Assembly: GCF_012396235.1 (NCBI RefSeq)
Contig: NZ_JAAXPA010000011.1
Location: forward strand, 154,630 to 218,629
Reading direction: 5' to 3'
Length of the DNA stretch: 64,000 bases
DNA from: Rhodococcus opacus
GTDB lineage: Bacteria; Actinomycetota; Actinomycetes; Mycobacteriales; Mycobacteriaceae
Position 1 is the first letter of the stretch. Each line of letters opens with the position of its first letter. The translations under genes and the position numbers were made by a program. Positions 34,954-43,559 of this stretch are shown here, piece after piece. The notes below the pieces were generated by a model that worked only from the letters and a program-made list of their open reading frames with translations, was not told where the DNA came from and did no database searches.

Positions 34954-36114
34954 ATGAAGGCTGTCATCTGCACCGAGACTCGCCTGGAGGTGGGTGACAT
35001 CCCGGCTCCGATCCCGGCCCGGGGTCAGGTGCTGATCGACGTGTCCCGGTGCGGGATCTGCGGCTCGGACCTGCACGCCCGCGTACACGCCGACGAGATG
35101 GCGGAACTGGCGGCCGAGACCGGCTACCGCGACTTCATGCGTTCCCACCAGCGAGTCGTGCTCGGGCACGAGTTCAGCGGCACCGTCGCCGACTACGGTC
35201 CCGGTTGCCGAAAGCGGTGGCCGGTGGGTACCGCGGTGGTTGCGTTGCCCATCGTCCGCACCGGGTCGGACATCCACCTGACCGGGCTGTCGGCCTCGGC
35301 GCCGGGCGGCTATGCGGAACAGGTGGTGGTGCAGGAGTCGATGACCCTGCCTGTGCCGAACGGGCTGTCGGCGGAGAAGGCCGCACTGACCGAGCCGATG
35401 GCGGTGGCGTGGCACGCGGTGCGGAAGGGTGACGTCGGCAAGGGCCGCACCGCGATCGTCATCGGATGTGGCCCGATCGGTCTCGCCGTGATCAGCATGC
35501 TGAAGGCGTCCGGTGTCCGCACCGTGGTCGCCGCCGACTTCTCCACCCGTCGGCGGGAACTCGCCCGGCATTGCGGGGGCGACGTCGTGGTCGACCCTGC
35601 CGCGGCGTCGCCCTGGACGTCCTATCCGCGGCGCAGGGAGACGACCTCCATCACGGAGGTGCTCGCCCTCGGACTGGACACCATGGAGAAGCTGCGCCGC
35701 ATCCCGAAGCTGCCGTGGTGGCACGCCTTCGCCCTCGCCGACGCGGTGGGCGCGACACCGTCCGGGCCGGTCGTCTTCGAGTGTGTCGGCATGCCCGGAG
35801 TCATCGACGGCATCCTGGCCGGGGCGCCGCTGCGGTCACGTGTCGTCGTGGTCGGGGTCTGCATGGAGACCGACACCTTCCGGCCCGCACTGGCGGTCAA
35901 CAAGGAGATCGACCTGCGCTTCGCCATCGCCTACGACCCCCGCGAATTCCGCGACACCCTCCACATGCTCGCCGACGGAAAGATCGATCCGGCGCCGCTG
36001 ATCACCGGTACGGTCGGGTTGTCCGGTGTCCAATCCGCGTTCACCGCGCTCGGCAGCCCCGAGATGCACGCGAAGATCCTGATCGACCCCGAGAACGTCT
36101 CCGCCACGCTGTGA
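34954..36114 (+). CDS. Zinc-dependent alcohol dehydrogenase, MDR family
   Basis: The 386-residue protein has the medium-chain fold: GICGSDLH (catalytic Cys36, with His41), GHEFSGTV, and the NAD-binding GCGPIG. The four-Cys structural zinc loop is absent, so only the catalytic zinc is expected. The substrate is unknown. ATG follows GAGGAG. The DUF4436 gene starts 13 bp downstream. Confidence 0.87.
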   Translation: MKAVICTETRLEVGDIPAPIPARGQVLIDVSRCGICGSDLHARVHADEMAELAAETGYRDFMRSHQRVVLGHEFSGTVADYGPGCRKRWPVGTAVVALPIVRTGSDIHLTGLSASAPGGYAEQVVVQESMTLPVPNGLSAEKAALTEPMAVAWHAVRKGDVGKGRTAIVIGCGPIGLAVISMLKASGVRTVVAADFSTRRRELARHCGGDVVVDPAAASPWTSYPRRRETTSITEVLALGLDTMEKLRRIPKLPWWHAFALADAVGATPSGPVVFECVGMPGVIDGILAGAPLRSRVVVVGVCMETDTFRPALAVNKEIDLRFAIAYDPREFRDTLHMLADGKIDPAPLITGTVGLSGVQSAFTALGSPEMHAKILIDPENVSATL

Positions 36115-36127
36115 TTCGCCGACGTCC

Positions 36128-37009
36128 ATGAACTCGAAACATCACCGCCTTCAGTGGGCCGTCCCGGCGCTTCTCCTCGCGCTGATCTACGCCGCGTCGC
36201 TCACCGTGTACGGGTTGAGCAGCCGCACCGGCGACGAGGACGGACCGTTCGAGATCGGTAGCGACGAGGTCGTGGTCCTCGTGACGGCGAAGTCGCTGCA
36301 GCCGACGACCGACCGGGTGCAGGCCGAGGTGACGATCACCGTCGGTGAGGATTTCCTCCACGCCAACGGCGACACACTGAACCGGGACATCACGCTGCTG
36401 CTCATCCCGAGCACCAGCCACGAGGAGATCGTCTTCCGGGCGGGCGCCTCGGCCACGACCTTCGACACCGAGTTCATCGCCACCGGCAACGCGGCCTACT
36501 GGCCGTTCGACCGGTTCGAGGTGAATCCGATGGTGGTGGAGGCGTATCAGGGGCTCGGCGCCGACCGTGAACTGGTGCCCACGGCCCTGCTGCTGGACGG
36601 CCGGGTCGACGGGTGGAAGGCGCGCGCCGAGGCGGTGGCGGTCGACACGGACCTCTCCCGGAACGGCACCGGTGCCGCGCTGATGTTCGCGCGCACGGGC
36701 GGGAACCTGATCTACGCCGGAATCCTGCTGCTGATGATGACGATCCTGGCGGGCCTCGCCGCCTTCGTCGCGCTGCAGACGTTCCGCCGCAAGCGCGCCG
36801 TCAACACGGACATGCTGGGCTGGATGGCCGCGATGCTGTTCGCCGTCGTGCCACTGCGCGGAATCCTGCCGGGAAGCCCGCCGATCGGGTCGTGGGTCGA
36901 CATCGCCCTCACGGTGTGGGTGGTCTCCACACTCGTCGCGTCGCTGGCGCTGTTCGTGTTCTGCTGGTGGCGAGACAGCGAAGCACCCGCCAGCCCTGAT
37001 CGCCGCTAG
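36128..37009 (+). CDS. DUF4436 membrane protein
   Basis: The 293-residue protein has an N-terminal helix (10-30), an extracytoplasmic beta-rich domain (about 40-185; YWPFDRFEVNP), and three helices at 195-275. This is the layout of DUF4436 proteins found in mycobacteria and relatives; function unknown. It ends four bases into the convergent CGNR gene. Confidence 0.75.
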   Translation: MNSKHHRLQWAVPALLLALIYAASLTVYGLSSRTGDEDGPFEIGSDEVVVLVTAKSLQPTTDRVQAEVTITVGEDFLHANGDTLNRDITLLLIPSTSHEEIVFRAGASATTFDTEFIATGNAAYWPFDRFEVNPMVVEAYQGLGADRELVPTALLLDGRVDGWKARAEAVAVDTDLSRNGTGAALMFARTGGNLIYAGILLLMMTILAGLAAFVALQTFRRKRAVNTDMLGWMAAMLFAVVPLRGILPGSPPIGSWVDIALTVWVVSTLVASLALFVFCWWRDSEAPASPDRR

Positions 37010-37566
37010 TCGATGCTCTGCAATTTCTTGCGGCGGCGGTAGTCTGCGGCCTTGATCCGGTTGCCGCACTCCGCCATTCCGCACCAGCGGCGCGAGAAGC
37101 CGCGGGAGAGATCGACGAACAGCCGGGTGCAGTCCGGGTTCGAGCACTCCTTCACCTTCGCCATCGCCGGGGAGCCGATCAGATCGATGGCATCCCGGGC
37201 GAGGAGGCTCAATGCGTTGCCTGGTGTGCCGGTGCTGGTCGTATCGCCCTCGCGGGTGAGGGTGAGGGTGGGCAACGGACCCGCGGCGGCGGTGTTGAGG
37301 AGGCCGACCTCGGCTTCCGTCGCTCGGTGGGTGCTGCCGGTCAGCGCCGCACCGACGGCGCTGTAGATCGCCTCCCGGAGGTGCCGTGCGTCGCGGACGC
37401 TGTCGGCGGACGGCGGTTCCATCTCGTCGCACAGGTTCGCCCCGGCCACCCACCGGCGCAGATCGTCCGGATTCTCGAGCAGCTCAGTGCGCAGGGTCCG
37501 GCGCCACAGGATGGTGCCGGCGAAATCCAGGCAATGCCGTCCACTCACATACACGAACTCGTTCAC
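37006..37566 (-). CDS. CGNR zinc-finger/ABATE domain regulator
   Basis: The 186-residue protein has an N-terminal ABATE domain and a C-terminal CGNR zinc finger with CSNPDC and WCGMAECGNRIKAADYRRR. These are presumed transcription regulators with a stress-linked ligand domain. The GTG start at 37566 lies inside the left arm of a long inverted repeat, so the protein very probably binds its own start region and controls the divergent MFS-to-RidA operon. Confidence 0.83.
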   Translation of the reverse strand: MNEFVYVSGRHCLDFAGTILWRRTLRTELLENPDDLRRWVAGANLCDEMEPPSADSVRDARHLREAIYSAVGAALTGSTHRATEAEVGLLNTAAAGPLPTLTLTREGDTTSTGTPGNALSLLARDAIDLIGSPAMAKVKECSNPDCTRLFVDLSRGFSRRWCGMAECGNRIKAADYRRRKKLQSID

Positions 37567-37599
37567 GTCACCATCTTGACAGGTGACGCGAACGAGTTC
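37555..37599. promoter_or_regulatory. Long inverted repeat, likely CGNR operator
   Basis: Arms of 18 bases (37555-37572 and 37582-37599) match with one mismatch and are 9 bases apart: GAACTCGTTCACGTCACC and its complement. TTGACA (37576-37581), a good -35 element for the rightward operon, lies in the spacer. A bound protein would cover this promoter and the regulator's own start codon. Confidence 0.78.
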
Positions 37600-37718
37600 A
37601 AACTTCTTCCATGATCCCCGTCACCCCCTAGGGTGGTGACGCTACCGAGGGTGATTCGTCTCGGCGCCAGCGACGGGACTCATTCACACAGCGTTCTCAC
37701 CAAAGGAGCCCGGATTCC

Positions 37719-39116
37719 ATGTACGACGATGCGCGCGTCCCAGCACCGACACGAGGGCCCACCGCGCCTCCCCTGACCACCACCACGATCGCCGGCCGGA
37801 TGGAACGACTGCCGTGGTGCCGTGTCCAGCGAAACCTCTTCCTGGTGATTGCCACCGCCTGGTTCTTCGACTCGATCGACCTGGGCGCCATGACCTTCCT
37901 GCTGTCACCGATCAGCCACCACTTCTCGCTCACCGCAGCACAGACAGGGGTACTCGGCAGCGCCAGCTTCGCCGGAATGTTCTTCGGAGCCGTCGGGGCC
38001 GGTGCCATCGCCGACCGATTCGGACGCCAGCGGGTCTTCAAGTACAGCATCATCGCCTGGGGCCTGGCGAGCATCGGACTCGCCCTGTCGTGGAACTTCG
38101 AATCCCTGCTCACCTTCCGATTCCTGCTCGGTGTCGGCATGGGAGCGGAGTTCCCGGTGGCCGCGGCAATCCTCGCCGAATTCATGCCCTCGTCGAAGCG
38201 CGGGCGCTACGCTGCCCTGCTCGAGGGTGCCTGGCCGATCGGCTTCATCACGGCCGGCGCGGTGTCCTACCTCCTGGTCGCCTCCACGTTCGGTTGGCGC
38301 GGATTCTTTCTCATGCAGGCCGCCCTGGCCGTGGTCGCGCTGATCATTCGGCGCAACCTGCCGGAGTCACCCCGGTGGCAGGTCTCCCGGGGGCACACGG
38401 CCGCAGCGGAACGCACCCTGGCCTCCATCGAAAGCGCGGTACGCGACGCGACCGGCCGGCCACTACCCGAGCCCGAACCCGTGCGCGGCGCGCACGGCGA
38501 GGACACCGGACGGGGAGGCTTCCGGGCACTCTTCCTTCCCGCACACAAAGCGCGCACCCTGACGGTATGGGCAGTGTGGTTTTGCCTGATGACCGGCTAC
38601 TACGGGCTGACGACCTGGATCGGCAAGCTCCTGACCGACAACGGCCTCGACGTCGCCAAGAGCATCGGGTTCGTCCTCGTCATGGCCCTGTGGGGAATCC
38701 CCGGGTTCCTGTCGGCCGCGTACCTGATCGAGCGGCTCGGACGGCGTTACTGCCTGGCCGGGTACACCATCGGATCCGGCATCGCCGCCTTCTTCTACGG
38801 CCAGAGTTCGGGCACGTTCGAGCTGATCCTCGCCGGATCGTTCCTGCAGTTCTTCTTCTTCGGCATGTTCTCCTCGATCTTCGCCTACACCCCGGAACTG
38901 TTCCCCACCCGCAGTCGCGGGGCGGGAGTCGGCTCCGCCACCGCCCTGGGCCGGCTGGGTTCGGTCTTCGGCCCCATCGCGGTCCCCTTCCTGCTCGGCT
39001 TCGGCGGCACCGGACTGGTCTTCTCCACGAGCGCGGTCCTGTTCGCGATCGGCGCGCTGATCGTGCTCACCCGCCTGCCCGAGACGAAAGACGCTGTCCT
39101 CGAACAGATCCACTGA
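37719..39116 (+). CDS. MFS transporter, metabolite:H+ symporter type
   Basis: The 465-residue protein has 12 predicted helices and the two MFS signature loops (GAIADRFGRQRVFKY and LIERLGRRYCLAG), with GWRGFF and PESPRW as in the sugar/aromatic-acid symporter group. Direction is probably import. It is the first gene of an operon with DinB, C-S lyase and RidA genes; the imported compound may be a sulfur-containing amino acid conjugate. ATG follows AAAGGAG. Confidence 0.87.
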   Translation: MYDDARVPAPTRGPTAPPLTTTTIAGRMERLPWCRVQRNLFLVIATAWFFDSIDLGAMTFLLSPISHHFSLTAAQTGVLGSASFAGMFFGAVGAGAIADRFGRQRVFKYSIIAWGLASIGLALSWNFESLLTFRFLLGVGMGAEFPVAAAILAEFMPSSKRGRYAALLEGAWPIGFITAGAVSYLLVASTFGWRGFFLMQAALAVVALIIRRNLPESPRWQVSRGHTAAAERTLASIESAVRDATGRPLPEPEPVRGAHGEDTGRGGFRALFLPAHKARTLTVWAVWFCLMTGYYGLTTWIGKLLTDNGLDVAKSIGFVLVMALWGIPGFLSAAYLIERLGRRYCLAGYTIGSGIAAFFYGQSSGTFELILAGSFLQFFFFGMFSSIFAYTPELFPTRSRGAGVGSATALGRLGSVFGPIAVPFLLGFGGTGLVFSTSAVLFAIGALIVLTRLPETKDAVLEQIH

Positions 39117-39153
39117 CTTTCCGCACACTCCCACCACGACGAAAGCGAATCCC

Positions 39154-39627
39154 GTGAACACCGACGAATACCTGTACTTCCTCGACCGCGCGTTCGACGG
39201 CATGCTCGCCGTCCTCGGCGAACTCGGCGACGAGCGCGCCAATCAGGCACCACCCTTCGACGGCGCGAACTCCCCCTGGGCCATCACCTACCACTGCACC
39301 CAGGTGGCCGACTACTGGATCGGGCACCTGATCGGCGGCCGCGAGAGCAACCGTGACCGAGAGGCCGAGTTCACCGCCCGGGGAACCATCGCCGACCTCA
39401 CCCGCACGATCGCCGCCCTGCGGGCGAACCTGCAGAAGGACCTCGACGGCTTCGACCCCGCTGCGCCGCTGACGAATACCCCACCCGCCGACTACGAGGG
39501 GCCGAGCCGCCAACTGACCCCGAACGGGGTCCTCCTCCACGTGCTCGAGGAACTCTCCCAACATCACGGACAGGTCGAGGTTTCCCGCGACGCCCTGTCG
39601 ACCGTCCCAGTGGAAGCAGCGTTGTGA
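39154..39627 (+). CDS. DinB-fold protein, possible mycothiol-dependent transferase
   Basis: The 157-residue protein has the DinB four-helix bundle, with metal-binding His in WAITYHCTQVADYW and in ELSQHHGQVEVSRD. In actinobacteria many of these proteins use mycothiol or bacillithiol as thiol donor. The GTG start was taken by position. Its stop overlaps the next gene (GTGA), so it is coupled to the aminotransferase-fold lyase. Confidence 0.8.
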   Translation: MNTDEYLYFLDRAFDGMLAVLGELGDERANQAPPFDGANSPWAITYHCTQVADYWIGHLIGGRESNRDREAEFTARGTIADLTRTIAALRANLQKDLDGFDPAAPLTNTPPADYEGPSRQLTPNGVLLHVLEELSQHHGQVEVSRDALSTVPVEAAL

Positions 39628-40868
39628 CCACCTCGACGACACCCCACCCCCTGTTCCCGGGATTCGACGACCTCGACCTCGGTGCGCTGTCCCGGCGCAC
39701 CGGGGTGAAATGGGCGCGCGCGGTCGAAGCCGGGGCACTCCCGTCGTGGGTCGCCGACATGGACTTTCCTGTTGCCCCGGAGATCCGCGACGCGCTAAAG
39801 GACGTCATCGACCGCGGCGACCTCGGGTACCCGAACTGGTTGGGCGGCACTCCCTTGCGTGCCGAGTTCGCCCGGCGGATGTCCGACCGCTACGGCTGGC
39901 AGGTCGACCCCGCCGACGTGCGGGAGCAGACCGATCTGATCCAGGCGCTGCAGCTGATCCTGCATCTCGGCACCCGCCCCGGGGATGCGGTGGTCATTCA
40001 GACCCCGAACTACCCGCCGTTCCTGGCGACGATCGAAACGATGGGGCGGCGCACCGTCGAATTCCCCTTCGTCGACACCGAGAACGGGTGGGCGCTCGAC
40101 TTCGACGAATTCGAGCGCACCCTGGCACGGAATCGTCCCAAGGTGCTCGTCCTCGTCAATCCGCACAATCCGACGGGTCGAGTGCACACGCGCGGCGAAC
40201 TCGAACGCATCGCCGAACTCGCTGAACGGTACGGCCTGCTCGTGATCAGCGACGAGATCCACGCCGAACTGATCTACCAACCGCACCGGCACATCCCGTT
40301 CGCGTCCATCAGCGAGGACGCCTCATCGCGGACCGTGACGGTCACGTCGGCCGGGAAGACCTTCAACCTCGCCGGTCTGCGCTGCGCGGTGCTGCATTAC
40401 GGTCCCACGGACCTGCTGGCGGTCCGGGACAACGAACCCCCCGACCTCTACGGCGCGGTCTCGGTTCTCGGGGTCGTCGGATCCCTCGCCGCATGGCAGC
40501 ACGGGCAGGCGTGGCAGGACACCCTCATCCGCGTCCTCGACCGCAATCGCGCACGGGTCTACGACGTCCTGACCCGGGCGCTGCCCGAGGCCCGGCACCA
40601 CCTGCCCGAGGCCACGTATCTGAGCTGGGTGAACGTCTCGGCCCTGCCGGTGGACGATCCGATCGACCGCATCCGCCGCGCCGGGCACGTGCTCGTCGAC
40701 GGCGGTGCGCCCTTCGGGAAGGCCGGTGACCGGTTCATCCGGATCAACTTCGCCACCTCGGAGGCCCTGCTCGACCGGGTCCTGTCCGGCATCACCGTCG
40801 CGCTCACCGGCGAGCACCCGGACCCCGCAGCGCCGTCCACCGAACTCGACCCCTGCACCCTGACGTAA
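39624..40868 (+). CDS. MalY/PatB-type PLP C-S lyase or aminotransferase
   Basis: The 414-residue protein is a fold-type I PLP enzyme. The Schiff-base Lys is in SAGKTFNLAGLR, and PHNPTGRVHT and ISDEIHAEL are the usual PLP ring and phosphate contacts. The WVADMDFPVAPEI start is typical of MalY/PatB, which are cystathionine beta-lyase-like enzymes cleaving cysteine S-conjugates to pyruvate, ammonia and a thiol. A RidA gene follows six bases later, which fits an enzyme that releases 2-aminoacrylate. Confidence 0.87.
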   Translation: MTTSTTPHPLFPGFDDLDLGALSRRTGVKWARAVEAGALPSWVADMDFPVAPEIRDALKDVIDRGDLGYPNWLGGTPLRAEFARRMSDRYGWQVDPADVREQTDLIQALQLILHLGTRPGDAVVIQTPNYPPFLATIETMGRRTVEFPFVDTENGWALDFDEFERTLARNRPKVLVLVNPHNPTGRVHTRGELERIAELAERYGLLVISDEIHAELIYQPHRHIPFASISEDASSRTVTVTSAGKTFNLAGLRCAVLHYGPTDLLAVRDNEPPDLYGAVSVLGVVGSLAAWQHGQAWQDTLIRVLDRNRARVYDVLTRALPEARHHLPEATYLSWVNVSALPVDDPIDRIRRAGHVLVDGGAPFGKAGDRFIRINFATSEALLDRVLSGITVALTGEHPDPAAPSTELDPCTLT

Positions 40869-40874
40869 GGACCG

Positions 40875-41279
40875 ATGCACGTGACCACCGCCATTGCCAC
40901 CACCCACGCGCCGTCCGCGGCGCATCTCTACAACCAGGGAATCCAGGTCGGCGACCTGGTGTTCTGCAGTGGGCAGCTGCCCCTGACCGCCGAATCGGGC
41001 GTGCTCGTCGGAAAGGACGATCCCCGGGCCCAGACGCGTCAGGTCTTCGCCAATGTGGCCGCGGTGCTCGCGGCGGCAGGCAGCTCCCTCGAGCACGTCG
41101 TCAAAGCGACGATCTTCCTCACGTCGATGGAGGATGTCGCCGCCGTCAATGCCGTCTACGCCGAAACCTTCGCCGGCATCAAACCCGCCCGATCCTGCAT
41201 AGCCGTGCGCGCACTCCCGCATCGGGATGCGCTCGTGGAGATCGAGGTGGTTGCCACGAGAGCGCCGGGTTCGGAATAG
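40875..41279 (+). CDS. RidA family enamine/imine deaminase
   Basis: The 134-residue protein has the RidA pattern: FCSGQLPL, QVFANVAAVLAAAG, and PARSCIAV containing the conserved Arg. RidA proteins hydrolyse reactive 2-aminoacrylate and related imines made by PLP enzymes. It follows the C-S lyase gene by six bases and ends the operon. ATG follows AAGGACCG. Confidence 0.87.
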   Translation: MHVTTAIATTHAPSAAHLYNQGIQVGDLVFCSGQLPLTAESGVLVGKDDPRAQTRQVFANVAAVLAAAGSSLEHVVKATIFLTSMEDVAAVNAVYAETFAGIKPARSCIAVRALPHRDALVEIEVVATRAPGSE

Positions 41280-41287
41280 TCGAGGAC

Positions 41288-41740
41288 ATGGTGCGCCGGA
41301 CCGGAAGAGTGCTGCCGCCCTGGTATCTCGCCCACGTCAACAGGGTGATCGTGGGTCTGCATCGCTTGGGCGTTCCGATGCCGATGCCCGCGCTCACCGT
41401 CCCCGGCCGGAAGACGGGCGTGCTGCGGTCGACGCCCGTCTCACCGTACGAGGTGGACGGCCGGCGCTACGTCGTCGCGGGATACGCCGAATCGGACTGG
41501 GCGAAGAACGCCCGGGCCGCCGGGCGTGGTGAGCTGACCCGGGGGCGGCGACGCGAGCGTGTCCGACTGGTCGCGCTGCCGGTGCCGGAGCGGGGCCGGA
41601 TTCTCCGCGAGTTCCCGACCCGGGTGCCGCATGGGGTCACCATGTTTCTCAAGGCCGGGACGGTCGCGAACTCCTCCCCGGAGGCGTTCGCGGCCGCCGC
41701 GGACCGGTGCGAGGTCTTCCGCATCGAGCCGCTCGACTGA
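41288..41740 (+). CDS. Ddn/DUF385-family deazaflavin-dependent protein
   Basis: The 150-residue protein has PALTVPGRKTGVLRSTPV, a strong mark of the F420-dependent nitroreductase-like family of M. tuberculosis Ddn (Rv3547), in which this loop binds the cofactor. These proteins reduce quinones or nitroaromatics. ATG follows GAGGAC. Coupling to the preceding operon is possible (8 bp gap). Confidence 0.83.
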   Translation: MVRRTGRVLPPWYLAHVNRVIVGLHRLGVPMPMPALTVPGRKTGVLRSTPVSPYEVDGRRYVVAGYAESDWAKNARAAGRGELTRGRRRERVRLVALPVPERGRILREFPTRVPHGVTMFLKAGTVANSSPEAFAAAADRCEVFRIEPLD

Positions 41741-41745
41741 CGCGG

Positions 41746-42171
41746 TCACCGAACCTCGAGCGTGCCCACCATGTTCGGATGATAGGTGCAGTGGAACGCG
41801 AACGTGCCCGGCTGACCGGGGACGGTGAACGTCGCGGTCGCACCCGGTTCAACCTCCACGTCGAACAGGTCGCCGGTGTCCGCCGTCACGGTGTGTTCGG
41901 CGGTGTCGTCGTTGCGGACGGTGACCTCTTCTCCCGGCGCGAACGTGCCGGGCAGGGTGTACGTGAAATCGGAGATCACGATCTCCCGCTGAGCCCCCGC
42001 AGGCATCGACATCGGCATCGACATGGACATCGACGGCATGCCGGACATGGGATGGTCCCCGCCGTACGCCGTTTCCGCCGAACCGGACGAGTCGTCACCG
42101 TCGCTTCCGCACGCGGCCAGCGCGAAGACGGCCAGCAGGATCGGCAGGACAAGTGTCAGAACGCGTTTCAT
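41746..42171 (-). CDS. Cupredoxin lipoprotein with Met-rich stretch
   Basis: The 141-residue protein has a lipoprotein signal (LAAC, Cys21), a linker with eight Met residues between positions 42 and 57, and a cupredoxin domain (about 60-140). Copper ligands are visible: His93, Cys128, His131 and Met134. It is a type 1 copper protein on the outer face of the membrane, either an electron carrier or a copper store. ATG follows GGAGG. Confidence 0.85.
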   Translation of the reverse strand: MKRVLTLVLPILLAVFALAACGSDGDDSSGSAETAYGGDHPMSGMPSMSMSMPMSMPAGAQREIVISDFTYTLPGTFAPGEEVTVRNDDTAEHTVTADTGDLFDVEVEPGATATFTVPGQPGTFAFHCTYHPNMVGTLEVR

Positions 42172-42277
42172 GGTGTCGCCTCCGGATGACGGTGAGAACG
42201 GATGCCCGACGCCCCGCTCCTCGCGGGAGTAGTACCCGTTTTCACGGCCTGCACCCCTCGGTGTGCCCCGTGACTCG

Positions 42278-42988
42278 TCAGCCGCCGTTCAGCGCCTCCT
42301 GCGTCTCGAGGTTCGCCACCGGGGTGCGGAGCGAGGCGACGGCGTCCGCGTAGAGCGAGGACTTGATCTCACCCAGTGTGCGTCCTCGGGTCGCGACGAG
42401 GCCCTGCGCATGTTCGACCGCCCTGGTGAGCACGTGCTGCTCGGGGGCGACCTCGTCGACGAACCCGAGTTCTCTCGCCGCGACGCCACCGTACCGACGG
42501 CCGGTCACCAGGGCGGTGTGCACGGCCCGCGCGGGCAGGCGGGCCGCGAGCAGCGCAATGCTGCCCGGCGCGTAACTCGCCCCGATGGTGATGCCCGGCA
42601 GGCAGAAGTAGCCGCGGTCCTCACGCATCACCCGGTGATCGTGGGCCGCCGCGAGGATTGCGCCGCCGCCGAAGGTGTGCCCGGTCAGCGCGGCCACGGT
42701 CGGCAGGGGGAAGGTGAGGATCCGCGCGAACAGGGCCTGCACACGGTCGATGTAGGAGTTCAGCTTGTCGGTGTTGGCGACGACCCAGGCGGTGTCGAGA
42801 CCGGTGGAGTAGAACTTTCCGAGCCCTGTCGTCACCAGTGCGGCGGGACCGTCGTGTTGCTCGACCTGATCGAGGAGGCCCTCGACTTTGTCGATCCAAT
42901 CCGGGTGGAAGGCGTTCTCGCTGTCCGGTTCCCCCTCCTCACCGAAGTACAGGACGAACACATCTCCCGAGCGCTCCACGTAAGGCAT
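42278..42988 (-). CDS. Enoyl-CoA hydratase/isomerase family protein
   Basis: The 236-residue protein has the crotonase fold with the oxyanion-hole segments STGLDT and ALTGHTFGGGAILA. It lacks a clear pair of catalytic Glu residues; FCLPGITIGASY takes the usual place of the second. It may be an isomerase acting on a CoA thioester. No partner genes are adjacent. Confidence 0.8.
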   Translation of the reverse strand: MPYVERSGDVFVLYFGEEGEPDSENAFHPDWIDKVEGLLDQVEQHDGPAALVTTGLGKFYSTGLDTAWVVANTDKLNSYIDRVQALFARILTFPLPTVAALTGHTFGGGAILAAAHDHRVMREDRGYFCLPGITIGASYAPGSIALLAARLPARAVHTALVTGRRYGGVAARELGFVDEVAPEQHVLTRAVEHAQGLVATRGRTLGEIKSSLYADAVASLRTPVANLETQEALNGG

Positions 42989-43109
42989 GCGGCGAGGCTA
43001 CCCGGAGGCGGGCGCGTCGCGCCCCTCGAGCACGCACACCTCGGTGGGTGAAGTTTCAACTGTCGCGGGGCCGGGTATGTCGATCGTCAAACAGCTGAGG
43101 CGGTGGACG

Positions 43110-43559
43110 ATGAAGAGCGGAACAGGCATTGCCGACACCCGCACCGTTCGGGACTACATCCACACGGTTGCCAGGAGCGTTCACGCCGACTCCATCGACT
43201 GGTGGGACAGCGACGGCATCGAAGTCGTCCTCGTTCTGCCGCTCCGGTTGCATTATCTGCCGGGACGCAACGCGGTGCTGGCGTGGAACCGGACCTTCGG
43301 CTGGTCGCTCGGCGTCGAAGGATTGGGCCGCCGCAGCGTCATCGTGATCGCCGGCCTCGGTATCGGGCGGATGCCGTCACCCGCCGTGTGCGCGGAACGC
43401 GCGGTGGAGTTGATCGACGACTACTGCCGCTCGACACCCGCATCACCGGTTGCGCCGACAACCGGTCCCGGCACATCGATCGCCGCGGATCGGTGTCCTC
43501 GCATCGGGCGGGACGCTACCGGCAGCGGACGGCGGGACAGAGTCGTCCGCCGGCCGTGA
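43110..43559 (+). CDS. Hypothetical protein, possibly DUF6292-like
   Basis: The 149-residue product has a compact N-terminal domain of about 105 residues with WWDSDGIEVVLVLPLRL and LAWNRTFGWSLGVE, which recalls actinobacterial DUF6292 proteins, and a low-complexity C-terminal tail. ATG at 43110 follows GAGGCGG; an earlier ATG at 43077 is possible. The stop overlaps the next start (GTGA), so it is coupled to the AI-2E family transporter. Confidence 0.55.
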   Translation: MKSGTGIADTRTVRDYIHTVARSVHADSIDWWDSDGIEVVLVLPLRLHYLPGRNAVLAWNRTFGWSLGVEGLGRRSVIVIAGLGIGRMPSPAVCAERAVELIDDYCRSTPASPVAPTTGPGTSIAADRCPRIGRDATGSGRRDRVVRRP

